Positions 34,021 to 42,018 of a stretch of DNA of 64,000 nt are shown one piece after another (the stretch's first letter is position 1; every line of letters begins with the position of its first letter). Under the pieces are notes generated by a model. It had not been told where the DNA came from. It made no database searches and saw only the letters and a program-made list of their open reading frames with translations. Origin of the DNA: JBKQVT01 sp963727245 (GTDB lineage Bacteria > Planctomycetota > Planctomycetia > Pirellulales > Thermoguttaceae); the NCBI GenBank assembly GCA_963727245.1, contig CAVSFO010000020.1:124001-188000 (forward strand), given 5' to 3'. A program made the translations under genes and the position numbers.

Positions 34021-35336
34021 GGGGCAGCCATCAGCGAGCGGGCAACGTCGGTCCGATAGGCCGCCAACGCCGGCAGATATCCGACCACGGAAGCCAGCAC
34101 GATCAGCGCGGGGATCAGATACAACTCCGTCATGCGGAACTCCAACAGGTTGACGGCGACGTGGATGCGGTCGGCAATGATCGGACTGAGCAACTCGATG
34201 ACGCCGTGGCCCAGCAACAGTCCCAGCGCCCCGCCGCCCAGCGACAGCAGGATCGACTCCAACAGGACCACGAGCATGATGGTGAGGCGATCGGCCCCCA
34301 GGGCCCGCATGACGGCGATTTCGTGGCGGCGGTCGCTCATCGAGTTGTAGATGCTCACCATGATGCCCATGCCCGCCACGATGACGATCATCACCGCGAA
34401 CAACAGCAGCACCAATTGGAGGTCGCCGATGAGGCCCTCGAAGAGCTGGGAGATCTCGTCGCCGGGGAGGGCGGCCTGGGCCTCGGCGCCGTTGTTGATC
34501 CTTCTGGCGACGGTGCGGGTGAGATTGGGATCTTTCAGACAGACGAGGATCGCCGCCAGCCGTTTGGCTTTGTCCGGGATGACCTTGTCGTGCTCGTGCT
34601 CGTCGGCCTCGTCATGTTCTCCATGTTCGTCGTGATCGGCGTGTTCGTCGTGTTCGCCATGTCCGCCGGCGGCGTCGAGGTGGCCCGCCTGGCGGAAAAA
34701 TCCTTCCATGTTGACGAACAGTGCGCGGTCGTTAGGGGTGCCGGTGGGCTCGAGGATGCCGACGACCTTGCAGGGCTGATGTTTGTGCCCTTTGTGGGGG
34801 CCGACGTCGTGGGTCGGGGAGAACGTGCTGCCTACTTTCAGGCCCATCTTCCGGGCCGCCGTGGCGCCGGCGACCGCCTCGAAGAAATTCTCGCTCTTGA
34901 AGTTTTGGCCTTCAGCGAAGCGGTATTTCTCCTTGTTCGGCAACTCGATCTCGTCGAACAGGTCCGGTATGGTGGCGACGACGGGGAAACCGTCGCAGAT
35001 GTCGCCGAGGCAGACTGGAATGGCGAACTTGACGACCCCTTCGGCGCCCGCAACGTCGCCGTTGATGAGCTTGTTGTAATACTCATAGGGCATCAGTTCC
35101 TTGGGCTGTTGCCGATAGTAGATGGAGTTGAGCACCAACTCCAAGGGGCTCCCCTTGCTGGGACCGATGACCAGGTCGTAGCCTTCGCCGCCGCGTTGCA
35201 GGGAGTGTTTGACCACGCCGTAGACGACCAGCACGGCCACGACGAGGGAAACTCCCAACGCCATGGAAATCGCCGTCAAGGTCGAAGCCAATGATCGCTG
35301 CTGAATGCTCCGCCAGGCAATTTTCCAAAGACTCAT
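34017..35336 (-). CDS. ABC transporter permease (MacB/FtsX type) with His-rich loop
   Basis: A 439-residue permease: one N-terminal membrane helix (LTAISMALGVSLVVAVLVVYG), a large periplasmic domain, and three C-terminal helices (LQLVLLLFAVMIVIVAGMGI, LLESILLSLGGGALGLLLGHG, LIPALIVLASVVGYL), as in MacB/LolC. The periplasmic domain contains eight histidines in a 25-residue His/Glu/Asp stretch (residues 226-250) and a second cluster HDVGPHKGHKHQP (176-188). These look like metal ligands, so a metal-related function is plausible but unproven. The ATPase gene is upstream and the DUF4190-like gene overlaps downstream. Confidence 0.85.
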   Translation of the reverse strand: MSLWKIAWRSIQQRSLASTLTAISMALGVSLVVAVLVVYGVVKHSLQRGGEGYDLVIGPSKGSPLELVLNSIYYRQQPKELMPYEYYNKLINGDVAGAEGVVKFAIPVCLGDICDGFPVVATIPDLFDEIELPNKEKYRFAEGQNFKSENFFEAVAGATAARKMGLKVGSTFSPTHDVGPHKGHKHQPCKVVGILEPTGTPNDRALFVNMEGFFRQAGHLDAAGGHGEHDEHADHDEHGEHDEADEHEHDKVIPDKAKRLAAILVCLKDPNLTRTVARRINNGAEAQAALPGDEISQLFEGLIGDLQLVLLLFAVMIVIVAGMGIMVSIYNSMSDRRHEIAVMRALGADRLTIMLVVLLESILLSLGGGALGLLLGHGVIELLSPIIADRIHVAVNLLEFRMTELYLIPALIVLASVVGYLPALAAYRTDVARSLMAAP

Positions 35337-35384
35337 GGGGCTATACGGGGGTAAGGTTTATCGGTGTGGAGGCGACAGCAACCG

Positions 35385-35510
35385 GGCAAAGGCGGAAGGC
35401 GGAAGGCGGAAGGGGGAAGGCCGAGCAATTCCAACCCGGAGGCTGACGCCTCCGGCTCGCAGTCTGTCCTCATCCTTCCCCCTTCCGCCCTCATCCTTCC
35501 GCCTTGGCTT
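35385..35510. repeat. Family B repeats and a family D palindrome
   Basis: Runs of GGAAGGCGGAAGGCGG in opposite orientation flank the palindrome CCGGAGGC-TGAC-GCCTCCGG (35441-35460). The right end lies inside the ABC ATPase gene and supplies its last residues. Family D also occurs at 41.86, 48.70 and 60.67 kb. Confidence 0.85.
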
Positions 35511-36171
35511 TTCCGACTTGGTTGAACTCCTCCAACTCTTCGACGCGCACGAATTGCCGCGCGACCTCGGGACTATGGGTGACCAGGACCAGGGCGACGT
35601 TCTCTTCCCGGCAGGTCTCGCGCAACAGGTCCAGGACCTGCTGCTGGTGGCCGGCGTCGACGTTGGCCGTGGGCTCGTCGGCCAGCAAGAGCTTGGGCTT
35701 GTTGGCCAGCGCCCGGGCGACCGCCACCCGCTGCTGCTCGCCGACGGAAAGCATGGCGGGGCGATGAGTCACGCGATGGTCCAGCCCGACGCGGGTGAGA
35801 AGTTGCCGGGCCCGCACGCGATCCGGACGCCGGCCGGTGAACCGCATGGCCACCAGGACGTTTTCCAGGGCGGAAAAGCCGCGCAACAGGTTGAACGTCT
35901 GGAAGACGTAGCCGATGCGCTCCGCCCGGAAACGGTCGCACTCGGCCTCCGAGAACAGGGTGATGTCCCAGTCGTCGATGCGGACCTTGCCGCTATCGGG
36001 GCGGCTGATGCCGGCGATGACGTGCAGGAGGGTGGTCTTGCCGCAGCCGCTGCGGCCGACCAGCACCATCTCCTCCCCGGCGTCCACGTGGAAGTCGCGG
36101 ATATCCAGGATCGGCAGTTCTGTCCCGTCCGGCTGGACGTACGATTTCTTAACGTCAATGAGATCGAGCAT
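35491..36171 (-). CDS. ABC transporter ATP-binding protein (LolD/MacB type)
   Basis: A 226-residue ATPase for the FtsX-type permease downstream. Walker A GRSGCGKTT (39-47), Q-loop VFQTFN, signature LSVGEQQRVA (141-150), Walker B LLLADEPT (161-168), switch His in LVTHSPEVA. ATG 36171 is chosen because it begins the domain; the frame upstream is repeat. The C-terminal residues KAKAEG are encoded by a family B repeat. About 150 bases of repeat separate it from the permease gene, yet they are probably one operon. Confidence 0.9.
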   Translation of the reverse strand: MLDLIDVKKSYVQPDGTELPILDIRDFHVDAGEEMVLVGRSGCGKTTLLHVIAGISRPDSGKVRIDDWDITLFSEAECDRFRAERIGYVFQTFNLLRGFSALENVLVAMRFTGRRPDRVRARQLLTRVGLDHRVTHRPAMLSVGEQQRVAVARALANKPKLLLADEPTANVDAGHQQQVLDLLRETCREENVALVLVTHSPEVARQFVRVEELEEFNQVGKAKAEG

Positions 36172-36218
36172 GGCGCTTACTCTACGCAAAGCTGGGGAGG
36201 ATGGTTCGCGCAGCGGAC

Positions 36219-36392
36219 GCCACTGCTGGACAAGCCAGCAGTGGCACCCAGCGAAGTACCCATCTCTCCGGGGGTTCTGATGTGGTTGGGGTTGAGGTTG
36301 GGGTAAGGTGCAGGAGACAAATGATCCAGGTGGCCAGCACTTGCCCAACTTCGCCCTCACCATACCCTCTCCCGGAAGGAGAGGGGACTGTG
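36219..36392. repeat. Family E palindrome and family A repeat
   Basis: GCCACTGCTGG (36219-36229) pairs with CCAGCAGTGGC (36235-36245). A family A copy lies at about 36355-36391. They fill the gap between smpB and the ABC ATPase gene. Confidence 0.85.
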
Positions 36393-36404
36393 ATGGCTGC
36401 ACCG

Positions 36405-36900
36405 TCACCGCTGCCGGAACATTTGCCGTTGGATGTTGCGCCGGGCCTCAGCCTTCTTCATGGCCTGCCGCTTGTCGTGGAGCTGCTTGCCGCGGCAGAT
36501 GCCCAGGAGCACCTTGGCGATACCCCGCTTGAAGTACATTTTCAGTGGGACAAGTGTTAACCCCTTCTCATACGCCCGATGGGCGAAGCGCTTCACCTCG
36601 CGGCGGTGCAAGAGCAGCTTCCGCAGTCGCTTGGGCCGATGATTGAAGCGGTTGGCGTCGATGTATTCGGGAATATCGCAGCCGACCAGCCAGAACCTCG
36701 TCGTCCTTGACGCGGGCGTAGGCCTCCTCCAACGAGACCTTGCCCTCGCGGAGGCTCTTCACCTCGCTCCCCACCAGGACCAGCCCGCATTCCAGGCTGT
36801 CCAGCACGGTGTAGTTGTGGCGGGCCTTACGGTTCTCGCTGATCACCCGTTGGCCGGGACTGGGCGCGGAGCCTTTTTTCTTGAAGGATTTGGCCGTCAT
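36405..36900 (-). CDS. smpB: SsrA-binding protein SmpB
   Basis: tmRNA partner in ribosome rescue. Start at ATG 36900 (MTAKSFKKKGSAP); in-frame starts at 36933 and 36948 are possible. The family core is clear: NRKARHNYTVLDSLECGLVLVGSEVKSLREGKVSLEEAYA, PEYIDANRFNHRPKRLRKLLLHRREV, and the basic tail GKQLHDKRQAMKKAEARRNIQRQM. One extra base at 36694 breaks the frame; removing it gives DDEVWLVGCDIPEY, so this is a definite +1 error. The tmRNA gene itself was not found in the window. Confidence 0.93.
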
Positions 36901-36965
36901 GGTCTTCCGCTTGCCCACAGGTTCCACTATCATTCCCGACCGTACCATGATACCCCGGGCTTGCC

Positions 36966-37709
36966 ATGGCTGCCATCCGCCACGATGCCGAAACGCTGTC
37001 GCCGGCGATGGAAACGTTCTTGCTGGGGCAGATCGACCTGCGGCGCTGCCTGGAACTCCAGCAGCGGCTACTCCGTCAGATCGGCCGCCGCGACGACGGC
37101 CAGATTGCCCTGCTGCTCTGCGAGCACCCGGCGGTGATCGCCGTCGGCCGCAGCGGCTCGCCTGCCGCCGTGGCCTCCGAAAGCCGGCTGGTGCGGAGCG
37201 GGCAGATCGAGGTGCAATGGGTCAACCGCGGCGGCGGCTGCCTGCTACACTGTCCCGGCCAGTTGGCCGTCTACCCGATCGTGCCCTTGCGATGGCACGG
37301 TTTTTCCGTGGGAGAATACTTGCAGCGGCTTCAGGGCGGCATCCTGGCGGCGCTGGCCGAACTGGGCGTCCGCGGCCGGACGGTTGCCGGCCGGTGGGGC
37401 GTCTGGGGCCGCAGCGGGCAACTGGCCGCCCTCGGCGTGGCCGTCCGCGATTGGGTCACCTGGCATGGCGCCTACCTGAACGTCTGCCCCGCCAGCGGAC
37501 TATTCCGCCTGGTCCGCAGCGATTCGCCCCACGGCACCCGCATGGGGTCCCTGGTGGCCGAACGGCACGGATCGGTTAGAATGACCGCAGTCCGCGCCAC
37601 GCTCGTCCGCCGGCTCGCGGAAGCCTTCGGCTGCGACCGTTATCATCTGTATACCGGGCATCCCTGGCTGCCGGCGCCGCGGGCGGCCGACGGCGGACCA
37701 CGCGCGTAG
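36966..37709 (+). CDS. lipB: LipB-like octanoyltransferase with altered active site
   Basis: LipB moves octanoyl from ACP to lipoyl domains. The fold signature is present: NRGGGCLLHCPGQLAVYPI (88-106) and WHGAYLNV. However, the catalytic lysine position (KICSLG in E. coli) is GQLAALG, with Gln152, and the catalytic Cys region (NPCG in E. coli) reads SDSPHG (185-190). So both known catalytic residues seem missing. lipA follows 126 bases downstream on the same strand, with palindromes between. It may be a planctomycete subfamily with another acyl nucleophile, or an inactive or ligase-like form. Confidence 0.75.
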   Translation: MAAIRHDAETLSPAMETFLLGQIDLRRCLELQQRLLRQIGRRDDGQIALLLCEHPAVIAVGRSGSPAAVASESRLVRSGQIEVQWVNRGGGCLLHCPGQLAVYPIVPLRWHGFSVGEYLQRLQGGILAALAELGVRGRTVAGRWGVWGRSGQLAALGVAVRDWVTWHGAYLNVCPASGLFRLVRSDSPHGTRMGSLVAERHGSVRMTAVRATLVRRLAEAFGCDRYHLYTGHPWLPAPRAADGGPRA

Positions 37710-37744
37710 TGCTCCACTCGACCGGGATCGTATGATCCAGCGGT

Positions 37745-37815
37745 GCCACTGCTGGCTCGTCCAGCAGTGCCGAACCACCACCAGTCGCAACACTGCTGGA
37801 CAAGCCAGCAGTGGC
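37745..37815. repeat. Two family E palindromes between lipB and lipA
   Basis: GCCACTGCTGG-CTCGT-CCAGCAGTGC (37745-37769) and CACTGCTGGACAAGCCAGCA with flanks (37790-37815). They may act as mRNA hairpins between the two lipoate genes. Confidence 0.85.
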
Positions 37816-37835
37816 ATCCAATCCACCGCCATGCC

Positions 37836-38786
37836 ATGACCGATCCAAAGTCCCCACCCCGATCGTCTCCCGCGCTGCCGCGCTGGCTGAAACGCAACCT
37901 CCCGGCGGGCAACGGCAACCATTTCACGGCCCGCCTGGTGGAGCAGTTGCAGTTGCAGACCGTCTGCGATCACGCCCACTGCCCGAATCGCATGGAATGC
38001 TATGCCCAGAAGACGGCCACGGTGATGATCTTGGGGGACGTGTGTACGCGGGCCTGCCGCTTTTGCAGCGTGCGCAAGGGGCAGCCGCGGCCGGTCGACG
38101 CCGACGAGCCGCGGCGGGTCGGCGAGGCGGCCGCCCGCTTGGGACTGGCCCACGTGGTCATCACCTGCGTGACCCGCGACGACCTGGCCGACGGCGGCGC
38201 CGAGCATTTTGTGCGGACCATCGCCGAGGTCCGCCGCACCAGCGGCGCCACGGTCGAGGTGCTCCCCTCGGACTTCGCCGGCAACGCGGCGGCGGTGGAC
38301 CGGCTATTGGCGGCGGGGCCGGAGGTCTACAATCACAATAGCGAGACCGTACCGCGGCTGTATCGCGCGGTGCGCGGCCCGCAGGCCGATTACCGTTGGA
38401 CGCTGGCGATGTTCCGCCGCATCGCCCGGCAGGCGCCGGCGACGGGACTCAAGACCGGCCTGATGCTCGGGCTGGGCGAGACCACGGAGGAGCTTTTGGA
38501 GACGCTGGCCGAGCTGCGGGAGGCCGGCTGCGGGATGCTCACGCTGGGGCAATACCTGCGCCCCTCGGCGGCCCAGATGCCGGTGGCGCGGTACCTGCCA
38601 CCGGAGGAATTCGGGCGGCTGGGGGAGGCGGCCCGGCGGCTGGGGTTTCTGCACGTGGCCAGCGGGCCGCTGGTGCGATCCAGTTATCACGCCCGGCAGA
38701 TGGCGGGGGAAAGGGGCCGGGGGCCGGGGGCCGGGGAGCAGGGGTTGGCATCGCAGCCGCTGGCGGTTTCGCAGGAACGGGAATAA
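37836..38786 (+). CDS. lipA: Lipoyl synthase LipA
   Basis: Radical SAM enzyme that inserts sulfur into octanoyl groups. The auxiliary cluster motif CDHAHCPNRMEC and radical SAM motif CTRACRFC are intact, followed by DADEPRRV, EVLPSDFAGN, YNHNSETVPRLYRAVR, TGLMLGLGET and the C-terminal RSSYHA. ATG 37836 is used; the ATG five bases earlier stops at once. After RSSYHA the protein continues about 30 residues through a GGGCCGGGGG repeat, giving a Gly/Arg tail unusual for LipA. It likely works with the LipB-like gene upstream. Confidence 0.93.
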   Translation: MTDPKSPPRSSPALPRWLKRNLPAGNGNHFTARLVEQLQLQTVCDHAHCPNRMECYAQKTATVMILGDVCTRACRFCSVRKGQPRPVDADEPRRVGEAAARLGLAHVVITCVTRDDLADGGAEHFVRTIAEVRRTSGATVEVLPSDFAGNAAAVDRLLAAGPEVYNHNSETVPRLYRAVRGPQADYRWTLAMFRRIARQAPATGLKTGLMLGLGETTEELLETLAELREAGCGMLTLGQYLRPSAAQMPVARYLPPEEFGRLGEAARRLGFLHVASGPLVRSSYHARQMAGERGRGPGAGEQGLASQPLAVSQERE

Positions 38787-38798
38787 GAAAGCACTTTC

Positions 38799-39316
38799 AT
38801 GCCGGGATACGTGCAGGTCTACACGGGCGCGGGAAAAGGCAAGACCACGGCGGCGCTGGGATTGGCGCTGCGGGCCGTGGGGGCGGGCTGGAACGTCTTC
38901 ATCGGCCAGTTCGCCAAGGGCACGCGCACCAGCGAACTGATCGCCTTGGACCAACGGCTGGCCGATCGCGTTACGGTCCGCCAATTCGGCCTGCCGCGAT
39001 TCATCTCTGGCGCACCCAATGCCGAGGACCTGGCCCTGGCCCGCCGCGGACTGGACGAGGCGCGGGCGGCGGTCAGCTCGGGCAAGTACGGCCTGGTGAT
39101 TCTCGACGAGGCCAACGTGGCGGTCACGCTGGGATTGTTGTCCGTCGACGACCTGCTGGCCCTGATCGACGCCAAGGGCCCGGAAGTGGAGCTGGTGCTG
39201 ACCGGCCGGGACGCCGATGCCCGCTTGCTCCAGCGCGCGACCTGGTCACCGAGATGCGCCTGGTCAAGCATTACTTCCAGCAGGGCGTAGCCGCCCGGCG
39301 GGGAATCGAGAAGTGA
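38799..39316 (+). CDS. cobO: Cob(I)yrinic acid a,c-diamide adenosyltransferase (CobO type)
   Basis: Adenosylates the corrin cobalt. P-loop near the start: VYTGAGKGKTTAALGLALRA; then FIGQFAKG, GLPRFISG, LVILDEANVAV and VLTGRDADARLL. One base is missing near 39237 (CGCGC-GACC); restoring it gives QRADLVTEMRLVKHYFQQGV and the TGA ending at 39316. This is one of few deletions among the frame breaks here. It lies 12 bases after lipA, possibly co-transcribed. No other cobalamin gene is seen. Confidence 0.9.
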
Positions 39317-39333
39317 GGGCCGCGGAAACGAAA

Positions 39334-39369
39334 GCGGCGGGACCGCCGGCTCGCCGGCCGTCCCGCCGC
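39334..39369. terminator. Strong hairpin between convergent genes
   Basis: GCGGCGGGAC (39334-39343) pairs with GTCCCGCCGC (39360-39369), with an inner GCCGGC pair. It lies between the convergent cobO and TPR genes and probably ends transcription from both sides, although the T tract is weak. Confidence 0.65.
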
Positions 39370-39400
39370 CTGATGAAACCAGGGCAGTCGATTTGCTCGA

Positions 39401-40855
39401 CTAACTGCCGGTCTCGGTGTCGAGCTTGTTCTTCAGTTCTTTCGCCTCGGGGCGCATCATGAAGGGGCGCTCGCTTTTCAGCAGCGCGTCGAGTTCCTTC
39501 TTGGCCTCGTCTTTGCGGCCGCCATCGTAGGCCATTCGGGCCGCGTAGTAGACGTAGTCCTCCTTCGTGTTGCCGCCCGAGATCTGGAAGGCCTTGCGCA
39601 ACTGCTCGTTGGCTTGCGGCAGTTGTCCCGCTTTGTAGAGGACCCAGGCATAGGTGCTGAGCACATCCGGGCTATCATGGTACATCCGCACGTCGTCCTC
39701 GGCATACCCCAGGGCCTTGGCCGTCTTCTCCTGGTCTCCCTGCTCGCAGAGGGCCAGCGCCAGGTCGTTGGTGGCGGTCACGTCGCTGGGCTTCTGCAGA
39801 TGGGCGTTCTGGAAGTCGACTTCGGCGGCCTTGAAGTCTTTCTGCCACAGGTAAACGATCCCGCGGAGCACCTTGGCCTCGAAGGAGGTGGAATCGAGTC
39901 TGAGGGCCTCACTCGCCTCCTTCTTGGCGTCCTCCAACTGCGGGGGAAGGCTGCCAAAATACCACTTCGCCACCGCCAGACGCGTGGAGAAATCGTCGGG
40001 GTACTTCTGCAGGGCCCGCTTAAACCATTCCTCGGCATAGCCGTGGTTCTTCGCGCGGACCTCTTTGGTGTTGCCCCCGACTTGCTCATAGAACTGGGCC
40101 AACCTGGCTTCCGGGGTGAGCATGTTCTTCTTGTCGATCTGGAAGGCAGTTCTCAGATCGGCCAGGCAGCCGGCGGCATCGCCCAATCCGAACTTGGCGC
40201 GGGCCAGCCGTTGGTAGGTTCCCGCCTCGATGGTCGCTTTGGCAGCGATCTCTTTGTCAGTCTTCCCGGCGGGAGAACTCTTCAGCGCCGCCAGCAATAA
40301 CTCCAGATTCTTTTTCGCCGGCTCCCATTGCTGCCGTTGCTCGGCCACCCAAGCCAGGCCGCTGAGGGTGCGCTCTTCGAGCATCGTTTTCCGGCTCGCA
40401 TTCTTGTACGTCTTCAGCAGTTCGGCGGCCTTGCCGTAGAGCACGTCGGCTTCGGTGCAGCGCCGGTCATCCTGGGCGATCCCGGCCAGGAGAATATAGG
40501 GATCCGGATCGGTGGCGTCGCTCATAATCGCCCGTTCGACGGCCGCCAGCACGTTCTTCGTCTGCTGGACTTGATAAAACCACTGGGCGACGATCATCTG
40601 CGGCGAGGGCAACTCGGGATGACTCTTGACCACCGGTTCCAACAACGTGAGGGCCTTGTCATACTCCCTGGCCGCGAAAGCCTTGACGGCGTCTTCGACT
40701 CCGGCGGGAGTTTTGTCGGTGGAGGGAGGGGCCGGGGGCGCCTCCGTGCCGGGGCCGACGGGCGGAGTCTGCGCCGGCGTCGGCATCCCGCTCAGCAGCA
40801 AATAAACGGCCACGAGTGCGGCTACAGGAACAACGAAACGAAGGGAGCGTGCCAT
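39401..40855 (-). CDS. Secreted TPR-repeat protein
   Basis: A 484-residue protein: signal peptide (LRFVVPVAALVAVYLLLSG), a Pro/Thr linker (residues 27-52), then about nine TPR-like helix pairs, for example AVKAFAAREYDKALTLLEPVVKSHPEL, AKWYFGSLPPQLEDAKKEASEALRLD, and VLSTYAWVLYKAGQLPQANEQLRKAF. No enzymatic domain. It is likely a periplasmic scaffold. Intact in one frame, single gene. Confidence 0.82.
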   Translation of the reverse strand: MARSLRFVVPVAALVAVYLLLSGMPTPAQTPPVGPGTEAPPAPPSTDKTPAGVEDAVKAFAAREYDKALTLLEPVVKSHPELPSPQMIVAQWFYQVQQTKNVLAAVERAIMSDATDPDPYILLAGIAQDDRRCTEADVLYGKAAELLKTYKNASRKTMLEERTLSGLAWVAEQRQQWEPAKKNLELLLAALKSSPAGKTDKEIAAKATIEAGTYQRLARAKFGLGDAAGCLADLRTAFQIDKKNMLTPEARLAQFYEQVGGNTKEVRAKNHGYAEEWFKRALQKYPDDFSTRLAVAKWYFGSLPPQLEDAKKEASEALRLDSTSFEAKVLRGIVYLWQKDFKAAEVDFQNAHLQKPSDVTATNDLALALCEQGDQEKTAKALGYAEDDVRMYHDSPDVLSTYAWVLYKAGQLPQANEQLRKAFQISGGNTKEDYVYYAARMAYDGGRKDEAKKELDALLKSERPFMMRPEAKELKNKLDTETGS

Positions 40856-41160
40856 GAGTTGAGTCCTTTACAAGGTGGGATGGAATAGGAAGGGGCCTTA
40901 CAGCACGGAAGGCAAACCTCCTCCGATGGTAACAGGCGATTAATCTAGAGTACGCTCAAATTAGAACAATGGCAAGCCACCGCAGCCAAGGTTTTTGGCC
41001 GCCGGCCCCTAGCGGAAAAACCGAACAATTCGACGATGCGCTCCGCAGCGATGGCAGCAGCCCTGAAATGCCACCAATGAGTGGTGCATTGCCCGCTGCC
41101 ATCGGCACCCCCCATATTTGCGATGGGACGCTTGCCCAAGGCCCGCTCGCGTCGCGCGGC
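40856..41160. other. Intergenic region without recognised gene
   Basis: About 300 bases. It contains an inverted pair CGATGGCAGC and GCTGCCATCG (about 41048-41106). I see no ORF with support and no terminator with a T tract. Confidence 0.4.
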
Positions 41161-41382
41161 TCAGCGGAGCGAAACGACGCGGCTACGCCCTTCGTCACTG
41201 AGCTGGATCTTGTCTTCGCGCGCCAGCCAGCCAATGGCCTGCATGACCGTGTCGCGCGGCTTGCCAGTGATTTTCACGAGCTTGGTTGTGCTCAGGGTGC
41301 CGCTCTCGGCCAATGCCGCCCACACCAACCCCGCAGCCTCGCCAATTTGCATGACGCCGGATAGTGGATCGTCTTCGGACAT
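41161..41382 (-). CDS. Small winged helix-turn-helix protein
   Basis: A 73-residue protein. ATG 41382 is chosen because GGGAGG lies eight bases upstream. It forms one winged helix: IGEAAGLVWAALAESGTLS, TKLVKITGKPRDTVMQAIGWLAREDKIQLSDEG. This matches the DUF2582-like small winged-helix family of planctomycetes and bacteroidetes, which lack an effector domain. DNA binding is inferred from the fold. A good promoter lies upstream (41435-41464). Confidence 0.75.
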   Translation of the reverse strand: MSEDDPLSGVMQIGEAAGLVWAALAESGTLSTTKLVKITGKPRDTVMQAIGWLAREDKIQLSDEGRSRVVSLR

Positions 41383-41434
41383 AAAAGCACCTCCCATGGT
41401 CACGGCAGTTCCCTGAAGAAACCAGGTTATGCCA

Positions 41435-41464
41435 ATTATACCGGCCCGTTCAATCGACCCTCAA
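41435..41464 (-). promoter_or_regulatory. Sigma-70-type promoter for the winged-helix gene
   Basis: On the minus strand TTGAGG (41464-41459), 18-base spacer, TATAAT (41440-41435). The -10 box is perfect consensus, and transcription would start about 45 bases before ATG 41382. Confidence 0.7.
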
Positions 41465-41493
41465 GGGGGCGGCGGTGAGGGCGCTGGTCGAAC

Positions 41494-41540
41494 CACAAAA
41501 AAAGGGCCCGGCTGGCTCTGCGAGCGGCCAGCCGGGCCCT
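41494..41540 (-). terminator. Very strong intrinsic terminator
   Basis: Perfect 13-bp stem GGGCCCGGCTGGC / GCCAGCCGGGCCC (41527-41539 with 41504-41516), followed on the minus strand by seven T residues. Confidence 0.9.
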
Positions 41541-41620
41541 TGGACCGTGAAAAACTGGTTCTTTCCCGAAATGGGCTTCCGTGTCGCCGTAGTGGCGTTG
41601 TTACCTAAGATTCACGGTTC
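41494..41620 (-). ncRNA. Candidate structured non-coding RNA ending in an intrinsic terminator
   Basis: No gene precedes the terminator at 41494-41540 on this strand. Immediately upstream of it, ACCGTGAA and TTCACGGT (41611-41618 with 41544-41551) close a helix that contains the hairpins CGCC-ACTAC-GGCG and CCC-ATTTC-GGG. The 5' end is unknown and could reach about 41720. I do not recognise a family; 6S, SRP, tmRNA and the common riboswitches do not fit. Confidence 0.4.
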
Positions 41621-41828
41621 TACTTGGCGGAGCATTCCGCCCCCGCGGGGAGGGACGGAACGAATTGGGCCGGATCGGTATCCTGTCGATTTAGGCTGAT
41701 CGCAGTTGGCGTGCCAATGGCGTCAGCCGCCCAGCGAAGGGCTCGGAAATCGCCACGTAAGTCGTTCTGCCATTTAGAGATCGAGCAAGAATGCCCCTTC
41801 AGTCAGGTAGCCACCAGCGCGAAAAATC

Positions 41829-41845
41829 CTTGTAATTCTTACAAG
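41829..41845. promoter_or_regulatory. AT-rich palindrome, possible operator
   Basis: CTTGTAA-TTC-TTACAAG, perfect 7-bp arms, in GC-rich surroundings. It lies between the candidate ncRNA and the TPR lipoprotein gene and could serve either. A family D-like palindrome and a CCTGG(T/C)CC run follow (41860-41930). Confidence 0.4.
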
Positions 41846-42018
41846 TTCCTTCCAATCCGGTGGCTGACGCCACCGGCTCATGGCCGGCCAGGGCCCTGAC
41901 CCCTGGCCCCTGGCCCCTAGTCCCTGGGCCCTTCTCTTCCCGATCCCGGTCAAACCGGGGTAGTGGCAAATCAGTAATTTTGATACCTTGGCTGCCCCCT
42001 CTGCCCTGGACTTTGCCC

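Noticed and set aside
41640..41720. Cobalamin riboswitch
   Set aside because: The minus strand has ACAGGATACC, like the end of that element, but the other conserved boxes are absent.
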